Shown here: positions 41,922 through 49,931 of the stretch, piece by piece
Layout of the letters: the number at the start of each line of letters is the position of its first letter
Position numbering within the stretch: position 1 is the stretch's first letter
Source: an uncultured Bacteroidales bacterium
Lineage (GTDB): Bacteria; Bacteroidota; Bacteroidia; Bacteroidales; JAFGXI01
DNA: 49,931 nt
Assembly (NCBI GenBank): GCA_947311115.1
Contig: CAMZKE010000002.1
Coordinates: 1 to 49,931, forward strand
Direction of reading: 5' to 3'
The notes under the pieces: generated by a model
Told to the model about the DNA's origin: nothing
Databases searched by the model: none
The model's input: only the letters and a program-made list of their open reading frames with translations
Translations under genes and position numbers: made by a program

Positions 41922-43214
41922 ATGGCAAAGACCGTTTACGTAGGAATGAGTGCCGATTTAATTCATCCAGGACATTTAAATATAATAAAAGAAGCTAGTA
42001 AATTAGGCGATGTGATTGTCGGAGTTTTAACTGATAAAGCTATTGCATCATATAAACGATTACCAACTTTAAAATTTGAGCAGAGAAAACTTATTATAGA
42101 AAGTATAAAAGGAGTTACAGAGGTCGTTGCCCAAAATGAATTAGATTATTCTGTAAATTTACGTAAAATAAAACCTGATTTTGTTGTTCATGGCGACGAT
42201 TGGAAAGATGGAGTACAAAAAAGAGTAAGGCAAAAGGTTATTGATATTTTGGCAGAATGGGGTGGAAAGCTGCATGAAGTTCCTTACACAAAAGGTATTT
42301 CGTCAACTCAACTTAATAAAGCTGTAAAAGAAATTGGGACTACTCCAAATATCCGATTAGAGAAATTACGAAGATTAATTGATTCGAAGCCCATTGTAAA
42401 AGTAATGGAAGCTCATAATGGATTAACAGGTCTTATTGTTGAAAATGCCAGTGTAAAAAAAGATGGGCAGGTAAAAGAATTTGATGCAATGTGGTTAAGT
42501 AGTTTAACCGATTCTACAGCTAAAGGCAAGCCTGATATTGAGGCAGTTGATGTAACATCAAGATTGCATAGTTTAAACGATATTTTGGAGGTTACTACAA
42601 AACCAATTATTTACGACGGAGATACGGGTGGAATACCTGAGCATTTTATTTTTACTGTAAGAACCCTTGAGCGATTAGGTGTTTCTGCTATTATTATTGA
42701 AGATAAAACAGGATTGAAAAAAAATTCTCTTTTCGGAACTGATGTTGCTCAAACACAAGATACAATTGAAAAATTTTGTGCTAAAATAAAAACAGGAAAG
42801 CAATCGCAAATAACAAAAGATTTTATGATAATTGCACGTATTGAGAGTTTAATTCTTAAACAAGGAATAGATGATGCAATAAAACGAGCAAAAGCATACA
42901 TTGAGGCCGGTGCAGACGGAATAATGATTCATAGCAAGGAGAAAGATGGCTCAGAAATATTAGAGTTTTGTAAACTTTACAATAATTTTGAAAATATTGT
43001 CCCATTGGTAGTTGTTCCATCAAGCTATAACCATTTATACGAAAAACAGTTAATAGAAGCAGGTGCTAATGTTGTAATATATGCTAATCATTTATTAAGG
43101 GCGGCATACCCTGCAATGCTTGATGTGGCTAAAACTATTTTAGAAAACGAACGCTCAAAAGAAGTTGACGACCAATGTATGTCGATAAAAGAAATTTTAA
43201 CACTTATTCCTTAA
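41922..43214 (+). CDS. aepX: Nucleotidyltransferase-phosphoenolpyruvate mutase fusion
   Basis: N-terminal HPGH and KGISSTQL cytidylyltransferase motifs; C-terminal PEP mutase signature [12 protein letters not shown]. Confidence 0.93.
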   Translation: MAKTVYVGMSADLIHPGHLNIIKEASKLGDVIVGVLTDKAIASYKRLPTLKFEQRKLIIESIKGVTEVVAQNELDYSVNLRKIKPDFVVHGDDWKDGVQKRVRQKVIDILAEWGGKLHEVPYTKGISSTQLNKAVKEIGTTPNIRLEKLRRLIDSKPIVKVMEAHNGLTGLIVENASVKKDGQVKEFDAMWLSSLTDSTAKGKPDIEAVDVTSRLHSLNDILEVTTKPIIYDGDTGGIPEHFIFTVRTLERLGVSAIIIEDKTGLKKNSLFGTDVAQTQDTIEKFCAKIKTGKQSQITKDFMIIARIESLILKQGIDDAIKRAKAYIEAGADGIMIHSKEKDGSEILEFCKLYNNFENIVPLVVVPSSYNHLYEKQLIEAGANVVIYANHLLRAAYPAMLDVAKTILENERSKEVDDQCMSIKEILTLIP

Positions 43215-43217
43215 AAA

Positions 43218-44336
43218 ATGATAAATACTAAGACCTTTTACGAATATTTAGGGAGTAAAGAAATAGAGTTTTTTACTGGTGTACCTGATTCATTATTAAA
43301 AGATATTTGTGCGTATATTACTGATAATACATCTGAAAAAAAACATATAATAGCAGCAAACGAAGGAAACGCAATAGCCTTAGCCGCAGGTTATCATATG
43401 GCTACAGGAAAAGTACCAATGGTTTATATGCAAAATTCTGGTATTGGTAATGCTGTTAATCCGTTGCTATCACTAACTGACCAAGAGGTTTACAATATTC
43501 CTATATTACTAATGATTGGTTGGCGAGGTGAAACTAAAGATGAGCCTCAACATGTAAAACAAGGTAAAGTTACAACCGATTTGCTTGATGCAATGCAAAT
43601 TCCATATTTAATTTTAGATATTGATGAGGATATAGCAAAAAAACAAATTGATGAAGCTGTTAAAATAATAAAAGAAACAAATAAAGCTTTTGCTATAATT
43701 ATAAGAAAAGGAACTTTTGAGAAATATAATATTAAGCAAAAAATAAAAACAGAATATAAATTATCTCGCGAGCAAGCAATAAAAATTATTGTTGATAATA
43801 TATCAGATAATGAGCTTATTGTTTCAACAACAGGAAAAACTTCACGCGAACTTTTTGAATATAGAGAAGAGTTAAGCCAAAAACATAACTCCGATTTTTT
43901 AACTGTAGGTTCAATGGGGCATGCAAGTCAAATAGCATTAGGAATTGCATTAAGTAAACCAAATCGTAAAATTATTTGTATTGATGGCGATGGAGCTGTG
44001 TTAATGCATATGGGAGGTTTTGCAATTATTGGAACTCAACAGCCTAAAAACTTTTTACATATTGTGGTAAATAACGGAGCTCATGAATCGGTAGGAGGGC
44101 AACCAACAGTTGCATTTAATATTGATATACCAAAAATTGCTGAAGCAAATAATTATAAATTTGTAAAGCGTGTTTCTACCGAAAACGAGCTAAATAATGC
44201 CTTAAAACAGGTCGATTCTTATCCTGCACTTATTGAGATAATGACTATGGTTGGTGCAAGAGAAAATTTAGGTCGCCCAACAATAAAACCTGTTGATAAT
44301 AAAAAAGATTTCATGCAAAATTTAGCCTCGGAATGA
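43218..44336 (+). CDS. aepY: Phosphonopyruvate decarboxylase
   Basis: FFTGVPDSLLKDICAYI, NEGNAIALAAGYHMATGK; ThDP GDGAVLMHMGG motif; adjacent to PEP mutase. Confidence 0.94.
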   Translation: MINTKTFYEYLGSKEIEFFTGVPDSLLKDICAYITDNTSEKKHIIAANEGNAIALAAGYHMATGKVPMVYMQNSGIGNAVNPLLSLTDQEVYNIPILLMIGWRGETKDEPQHVKQGKVTTDLLDAMQIPYLILDIDEDIAKKQIDEAVKIIKETNKAFAIIIRKGTFEKYNIKQKIKTEYKLSREQAIKIIVDNISDNELIVSTTGKTSRELFEYREELSQKHNSDFLTVGSMGHASQIALGIALSKPNRKIICIDGDGAVLMHMGGFAIIGTQQPKNFLHIVVNNGAHESVGGQPTVAFNIDIPKIAEANNYKFVKRVSTENELNNALKQVDSYPALIEIMTMVGARENLGRPTIKPVDNKKDFMQNLASE

Positions 44337-45454
44337 CACAGCAAGTTTTTAAAGAAAACAATTTATCTGAGTTAAAAAGCTATATTAATTCTTTAGAGAA
44401 AAGAAAAATATTTATTGTTGCAGACTCACTGTCATACAGTATATCAGGTGCGAAACAATTTATTGAAAACACATTGCAACTAAATGATAATATTGTTTTC
44501 ACAGATTTTAATCCAAATCCTCAAATTGAAGATTTAAGAAAAGGAATAAGACTTTTTAATTCTAAAAGTTTTGAATTTATTATTGCTATTGGCGGAGGTT
44601 CTGTTTTAGATATGGCAAAACTCATAAGTGTTATGGCTCATCAAACCGAAAATTTGGAAGAAATAACAAAGGGAAATGCCAAAATAAATAACAATAAAAC
44701 AAAATTATTAGTTATACCAACAACTGCCGGAACAGGTGCCGAAGCTACAGCTTTTTCGGTATTATATATTAACAAAATTAAATACTCGGTAGCAAGTAAA
44801 TTAATTTTACCTGATATTGTTTTTTTGTCGTCAGAGTTTTCAATGTCGGCTCCGCCATATTTAACAGCAAGTACAGGTTTAGACGCCTTTTCGCAAGCAA
44901 TAGAGTCAGTTTGGAGTGTAAACTCAAATACTCAATCGCAAGAATACGCATTTAAGGCTATAGAGCTGGTTTGGAATAATTTAGAAAAAGCTGTTAACAA
45001 AAACAATAAACAAGCAAAACAAAAAATGCAAGAAGCAGCATTTTTAGCAGGCAAAGCAATAAACATTACAAAAACTACAGCTCCACACGCTTTATCTTAT
45101 GGTTTTACAAGCTATTATAATATACCTCATGGGCATGCGGTAATATTAAGTTTAAATTATTTTCTAGAGTTTAATTATAATGTAACCGATAGTAATTGTA
45201 CTGATAGTAGAGGTGCTGAGGCAGTTAAAAAACGAATAGATAAAATTCTACAAATTTTAGATACAAATATATCAAATGTAAAAGTGGTATTAAATAGTTT
45301 TTATAAATCAATTAATATAAATACTAATATATCGGTATTAATTAATAATTTTGACGCAAATTTAATACTCAATAGTACTAGTGTAGAACGGTTAAACAAC
45401 AACCCCAGAAAAGTAACAAAAAGTGATATAAATATTTTTTTAATAGATAAATGA
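44333..45454 (+). CDS. Iron-containing alcohol dehydrogenase, putative phosphonoacetaldehyde reductase
   Basis: GGGSVLDMAK, TTAGTGAEAT, HALSYGFTSYYNIPHGHA; ATGA overlap with aepY. Confidence 0.85.
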   Translation: MTQQVFKENNLSELKSYINSLEKRKIFIVADSLSYSISGAKQFIENTLQLNDNIVFTDFNPNPQIEDLRKGIRLFNSKSFEFIIAIGGGSVLDMAKLISVMAHQTENLEEITKGNAKINNNKTKLLVIPTTAGTGAEATAFSVLYINKIKYSVASKLILPDIVFLSSEFSMSAPPYLTASTGLDAFSQAIESVWSVNSNTQSQEYAFKAIELVWNNLEKAVNKNNKQAKQKMQEAAFLAGKAINITKTTAPHALSYGFTSYYNIPHGHAVILSLNYFLEFNYNVTDSNCTDSRGAEAVKKRIDKILQILDTNISNVKVVLNSFYKSININTNISVLINNFDANLILNSTSVERLNNNPRKVTKSDINIFLIDK

Positions 45455-46710
45455 TGCCAATTTTATTATATATCGACCCTGCATCAACGAGTGCATTATT
45501 ATACATTATTATTGCAATAGGTGCAACATTAGCATTTGCTTTAAGAGGTTTTTTTTATAAAGTGAAAAATTTAATACTTGGTAAAGGATTTGTTAATAAA
45601 AACGAATTTGAAAATATCGATATAGTTTTTTATTCTGAAGGAAAACAATATTGGTATGTGTTTTCGCCAATTATTAAGGCGTTAGAAAAAAAAGGTAAAG
45701 AGTGTGTTTATTTAAGTTCAGACCAAAACGACCCGGGCTTAGAGTATAAATCGGATTTACTAAAAACAAAATATATTGGTAATTTAACAATGACATCAGT
45801 ATATTTAAATAAATTAAAAGCAAAATTTGTAGTAATGACAACACCTCAGCTTGATGTTATGATGCTTCGCCGTTCTAAAAAAGTTGACCATTATGCTCAT
45901 ATAGTTCATGCACCTATTGATGTTTTTACTTATCGTAAATTTGCTTTCGATTATTTTGATTCGGTATTTTGCTCTGGCCCTCATCAGATAAAAGGTATTA
46001 GAAAACTTGAAGAAAAACGTGGTACTAATAAGAAACTTTTATTAGAAACAGGCTTTACTATTTACGATGTTATGCTCGAAGATATAAAGAAACTATCTAA
46101 ACCTAATAAAGAAAAACCTATTGTTTTGGTTGCTCCTACCTGGAAAGAATACTCTATAATTAATAGGTTTGGAATAAATTTTTTTGAAAATTTATTAAAA
46201 GATAATTCTTACGATATAATTTTGCGTCCGCACCCACAAACTTATGTTAGTCATCCTAAACTTATTGCAGAAATTGAAGAAAAATATAAAAATGAACCAC
46301 GAATTACAATAGACCGTAATCCGTTAGGTACAGAAAGTATGCATAAAGCCGATTTAATGATAAGTGATTTGTCAGGTGTGTTTTGGGATTTTGCATTTTT
46401 ATATTCAAAACCTGTGCTGTTACTTAAAACTGATTTTGAATCGATAGAGGGTTTTGAAGGAAGTGAACTTGATTACCAGATGTGGGAAATGCGTGAGAGA
46501 AATCGCTTAGGAAAACAATTTGATGAAAATGACATCGAAAATATAAGTGTAATAGTTAAAGATTTGATAAATAATCCGCCTTTAAATAAATTAGAAGAAT
46601 TGAAAAATAGTTCGGTTTATAATTTTGGAAATGCAGGCGAAGTAGCAGCAAATCAGATATTAGAAATAATAAGCAGTATAAATACAAACCAAACTGTTGT
46701 TGCTAAATAG
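45451..46710 (+). CDS. CDP-glycerol glycerophosphotransferase-like (TagB/TagF family) putative phosphonyl transferase, N-terminal membrane anchor
   Basis: LRPHPQTYVSHP, MISDLSGVFWDFAFLYSKPVLL; N-terminal TM; ATGA overlap with upstream gene. Confidence 0.82.
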   Translation: MMPILLYIDPASTSALLYIIIAIGATLAFALRGFFYKVKNLILGKGFVNKNEFENIDIVFYSEGKQYWYVFSPIIKALEKKGKECVYLSSDQNDPGLEYKSDLLKTKYIGNLTMTSVYLNKLKAKFVVMTTPQLDVMMLRRSKKVDHYAHIVHAPIDVFTYRKFAFDYFDSVFCSGPHQIKGIRKLEEKRGTNKKLLLETGFTIYDVMLEDIKKLSKPNKEKPIVLVAPTWKEYSIINRFGINFFENLLKDNSYDIILRPHPQTYVSHPKLIAEIEEKYKNEPRITIDRNPLGTESMHKADLMISDLSGVFWDFAFLYSKPVLLLKTDFESIEGFEGSELDYQMWEMRERNRLGKQFDENDIENISVIVKDLINNPPLNKLEELKNSSVYNFGNAGEVAANQILEIISSINTNQTVVAK

Positions 46711-46711
46711 T

Positions 46712-49700
46712 ATGAGTTTTTTTGAAAGCATAATATCGCCATTTATATTTTTTATTGAAAAAGTATTTTTGTTTGCATATCATATAACCGGAAATTACGG
46801 AATAGCAATAATTTTATTAAGTTTTTCGGTTTCGTTGCTTTTACTTCCCGTTTTTATCTACATCGAGAAATCGAAAAAGAAAGACGATGTAATAAAACAA
46901 AAAATGAAGCCTTTAATAGATGAAATTAAACGTGTTTATAAGGGACAAGAACGATATTATTACATCAAAACCATAAACCGACAACATAATTACAGCTCGT
47001 TAAAGGCATTACTACCAATACTAAGTTTGTTAATTCAGATACCGTTTTTTATTGCTGCATACCAATATTTAGAATATTTTGAGGGCTTACAAGGCGTAGG
47101 TTTTGGCTTTATTAAAGATTTGAGCAAACCTGATGGGCTGTTTGGAGTTGTAAATATTTTACCAATATTAATGACTGTAATAAACTTAATAACAGTTTAT
47201 TACTATACCAGATTAGGCGATGGTTCAGAACTTAAACAAATGCTTGTAATAGCAATTGCATTTTTAGTTTTACTTTTTAATTTGCCTGCAGGTTTGGTTT
47301 TATATTGGACAATGAATAATGTTTTTAGCTTTTTCAGATTATTTATTACTAACCCCGAAGTGTTTAAGAAAAAACAAAATTCAATATCGATAAACATTAA
47401 ACAAGAAATTCTCACTCTTTTACCTAAGTTAAAGATAGGTTTTATTGTGTTGTTGGCAATTTCTGTTTTTGTACAGTTTTATTGGGCTTTTACTCATAAT
47501 TTTGATGATATATATTTTAGGATAATAGCTGCTGTTATCTTTAGTTTGGTATTTTCTTTAATTCTAGGGATAATTAATATTTATTACCAAAGATATAAAT
47601 ATATAATATTTAATATTAATGTTTCTAGTAATGTATTTTATTCATTAATTTTTTTAACAATATATTTTCATTTAGCATCTCAATTTTATTATACAGGGGT
47701 AAATAATCTTTTAGGCTTTATTTCTATAATGTTTTTAATACCTACTCAATTTATTTCGTTTCTGTATTTAATTAGGCTAAAACAAAATGTATTTTTTAAA
47801 ATATTTTTTAAAATTTATTATATTGTTGTTTCTTATCAGATTATATCGCTAATTACGTTAATTAAAGGTGATAATATAATTATAAATATAGCTAAATTAA
47901 AAGTGGTTTTTGTTGAGGGTTCATTTTCAGATGTTTTGGTCCCCGGTATATTTTTAATTTTGAGTTTAATATTTGTTTTTTATCGAACACAAAATAATAT
48001 TGTGCCAATTGTGAAAAAACAATGGTGGATATTTGTACTTTCAAGCATATACATATATGGATTAACATTTTTGTGGAATCCGTTATTAGTATTTTCAACA
48101 TCTCCAGGTAGTTTTGGATTTACAAGTTTTGAATTATTAAAAACAAATTCAATTTATTTTATATTTTTTGTTGCCGGTAATTTATTCTTATTTTACATAT
48201 TACCGTCAAATATAAAATATCTTATTTCTGTTGTTTTTCTAATGATAGTTGTTGTTAGTGTTATTAATAATCAAATAATTCCTATAGATTTGGGAACATT
48301 ACAAATGAATAAATTTAATAAAATTGATTCTATTATTAAACCATTATATTATTATTTAGTAGAAGCATCGTCTATAATATTATTATATTTTTACATAAAT
48401 AAAATAATAAAAAATAAATCTTCTGTAGTTTTTATTACTCTCATTATTTTAAATGTAATAGTAATATTAAATACATTCTATAAAATAATAAATATTAATG
48501 AGGAGAATAAGAAACAAGCTCTTGTGTTAACAAATAATAAAGATAATCTGAATAATAATTTTATTACATTTTCACAAAATAAAGAAAACGTGTTGGTTAT
48601 TGTATTAGATATGTTTCAAGGTTGGTATTTGAAATACATTTTAGATGAAAATAAATCATTAAATAGTAATTTTAGTGGCTTTGTATGGTATCCAAATACT
48701 GTATCAATCACAAATTACACTTCTTCTTCTGCTCCATCTATATTGGCAGGAAATATGTATACACCTGAAAAATTAAATTTAGATACTAAACATACTATTG
48801 TTGAGAAAATAACTAAGGCTCAAGAAATATTACATAATAAAGTTGAAAAAGAATCATACAATTATATTAGTTCTACAATACCTTACTCTATATATGATAA
48901 AAATAAAATGGAGTCTTATATTCCATTTTGGAGTAAAAAGTGGGATAAATATAAATCCTCATTAAATATAGGTGTAACTAAAGAAAATGCCTATTCTGTT
49001 TTATGGCAGAATTCGTTGTTTTACAGTTTGCCTCTTTTCCTTAAACCTAGAATATATAACAAAGGTAATTGGCTGATACAAAAAAATAATGTACATGAAA
49101 ATAATTTTCAAGCTCAACAATATAATCTTTTACGAATTTTACCGTATATTTCAACTACTTATTCTGAATCAAAAAAAGGAAGCTTTATTTGGTTATGGTT
49201 TAATGCTACGCATTTTCCATGGGATATTATTGATGATGATGGGGATTTTATTTCAGATGTTGCACCTTTTGAAAATAACAAATGGGCAATGTTAAGAATT
49301 AATGATTATATTACATGGATGAAAAAAAATAATGTTTATAACAATACAAAAATAATTATTTTATCAGATCATGGTTTAAGGGATACTAAGATTACTAAAC
49401 ATGAAGTTATGATTGCGAACCCTTATATTGCCGATAAAAAAAATAACATACCAAATACAGATTTATTATCTTTTAATCCATTGATGATGGTTAAAGAAGT
49501 AAATAAAAATGAAGTTCTTAAAATTGATAGTTCATTCTTGAGTAATGCGGATACTTATAATATTATTTTTGACGATAATAATCCTATATATAACATTAAT
49601 AATAGAACTTTATCTTCTTATCTTATTTCTTGGAAAATAAAACCCTATAAATATAAACAGTATCTAATTTCAAGAGCATATAATATAAGGACTAATGTAT

Positions 49701-49735
49701 ATGAAACTAAAAACTGGGAGTTGATAAATAAATAA
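46712..49735 (+). CDS. YidC/Oxa1-like domain fused through extra TM helices to an alkaline-phosphatase/sulfatase-superfamily domain
   Basis: N-term IILLSFSVSLLLLP...LLIQIPFFIAAYQYL...IKDLSKPD...LFNLPAGLVLYWTMNN (YidC-like); C-term NVLVIVLDMFQGW, TSSSAPSILAG, IILSDHG (AP-like). Start at 46712 rather than 46697 by comparison with the second copy. Confidence 0.8.
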   Translation: MSFFESIISPFIFFIEKVFLFAYHITGNYGIAIILLSFSVSLLLLPVFIYIEKSKKKDDVIKQKMKPLIDEIKRVYKGQERYYYIKTINRQHNYSSLKALLPILSLLIQIPFFIAAYQYLEYFEGLQGVGFGFIKDLSKPDGLFGVVNILPILMTVINLITVYYYTRLGDGSELKQMLVIAIAFLVLLFNLPAGLVLYWTMNNVFSFFRLFITNPEVFKKKQNSISINIKQEILTLLPKLKIGFIVLLAISVFVQFYWAFTHNFDDIYFRIIAAVIFSLVFSLILGIINIYYQRYKYIIFNINVSSNVFYSLIFLTIYFHLASQFYYTGVNNLLGFISIMFLIPTQFISFLYLIRLKQNVFFKIFFKIYYIVVSYQIISLITLIKGDNIIINIAKLKVVFVEGSFSDVLVPGIFLILSLIFVFYRTQNNIVPIVKKQWWIFVLSSIYIYGLTFLWNPLLVFSTSPGSFGFTSFELLKTNSIYFIFFVAGNLFLFYILPSNIKYLISVVFLMIVVVSVINNQIIPIDLGTLQMNKFNKIDSIIKPLYYYLVEASSIILLYFYINKIIKNKSSVVFITLIILNVIVILNTFYKIININEENKKQALVLTNNKDNLNNNFITFSQNKENVLVIVLDMFQGWYLKYILDENKSLNSNFSGFVWYPNTVSITNYTSSSAPSILAGNMYTPEKLNLDTKHTIVEKITKAQEILHNKVEKESYNYISSTIPYSIYDKNKMESYIPFWSKKWDKYKSSLNIGVTKENAYSVLWQNSLFYSLPLFLKPRIYNKGNWLIQKNNVHENNFQAQQYNLLRILPYISTTYSESKKGSFIWLWFNATHFPWDIIDDDGDFISDVAPFENNKWAMLRINDYITWMKKNNVYNNTKIIILSDHGLRDTKITKHEVMIANPYIADKKNNIPNTDLLSFNPLMMVKEVNKNEVLKIDSSFLSNADTYNIIFDDNNPIYNINNRTLSSYLISWKIKPYKYKQYLISRAYNIRTNVYETKNWELINK

Positions 49736-49931
49736 TGAATATTTTTGAACACATAATAGCGCCATTTATATTTTTTATTGAAAAAGTATTTTTGTTTGCA
49801 TACCAAATAACAGGAAATTATGGGGTGTCAATAATTTTATTAAGTTTTTCGGTTTCGTTGCTTTTACTTCCCGTTTTTATCTACATCGAGAAATCGAAAA
49901 AGAAAGACGATGTAATAAAACAAAAAATGAA
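49735..49931 (+). CDS. Second tandem copy of the YidC-like/AP-fold protein (truncated by window edge)
   Basis: MNIFEHIIAPFIFFIEKVFLFAYQITGNYGVSIILLSFSVSLLLLPVF...; 184/197 nt identical to 46712-46908; TAATG overlap with copy 1. Confidence 0.85.
   Translation, partial: MNIFEHIIAPFIFFIEKVFLFAYQITGNYGVSIILLSFSVSLLLLPVFIYIEKSKKKDDVIKQKM

Overview
AT-rich Bacteroidetes-type chromosomal window; lineage is inferred from TAnnTTTG -7 motifs, type IX secretion (T9SS)/SprB proteins, DUF3467 after rpoC, and protein sequence. It starts with a housekeeping block: tRNA-Gly, tRNA-Thr, tuf, tRNA-Trp, secE, nusG, rplK, rplA, rplJ, rplL, rpoB, rpoC, DUF3467. Minus-strand metabolic genes follow (PLP Cys/Met-lyase, Gfo/Idh/MocA oxidoreductase, glmM, gltX, U32 peptidase), then secA with two downstream membrane/envelope genes and a LysM/periplasmic-binding-fold protein. 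Next is a 9.6-kb giant adhesin-like gene (4 PKD-like domains, about 22 SprB repeats, CHU_C/type-B T9SS C-terminal domain) with its SprF/PorP partner, then flavodoxin and a small conserved protein. The window ends in a tightly coupled phosphonate operon: a nucleotidyltransferase-PEP mutase fusion, phosphonopyruvate decarboxylase, an Fe-type alcohol dehydrogenase, and a CDP-glycerol-glycerophosphotransferase-like enzyme. The last member is a very unusual 1007-aa protein in which a YidC/Oxa1-like N-terminus is joined, through extra TM helices, to an alkaline-phosphatase/sulfatase-fold C-terminus. A second, nearly identical copy begins immediately downstream and is cut by the window edge. This operon, and especially the YidC-like/AP-fold fusion lacking the canonical insertase arginine, is the best candidate for an undescribed system. 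Secondary items are a candidate promoter- and terminator-bounded sRNA at about 14.7 kb, GC-rich palindromes next to it, degenerate heptamer repeats, and strong hairpins within the rplL-rpoB-rpoC operon. All family assignments come from reading protein motifs by eye; no database search was run.
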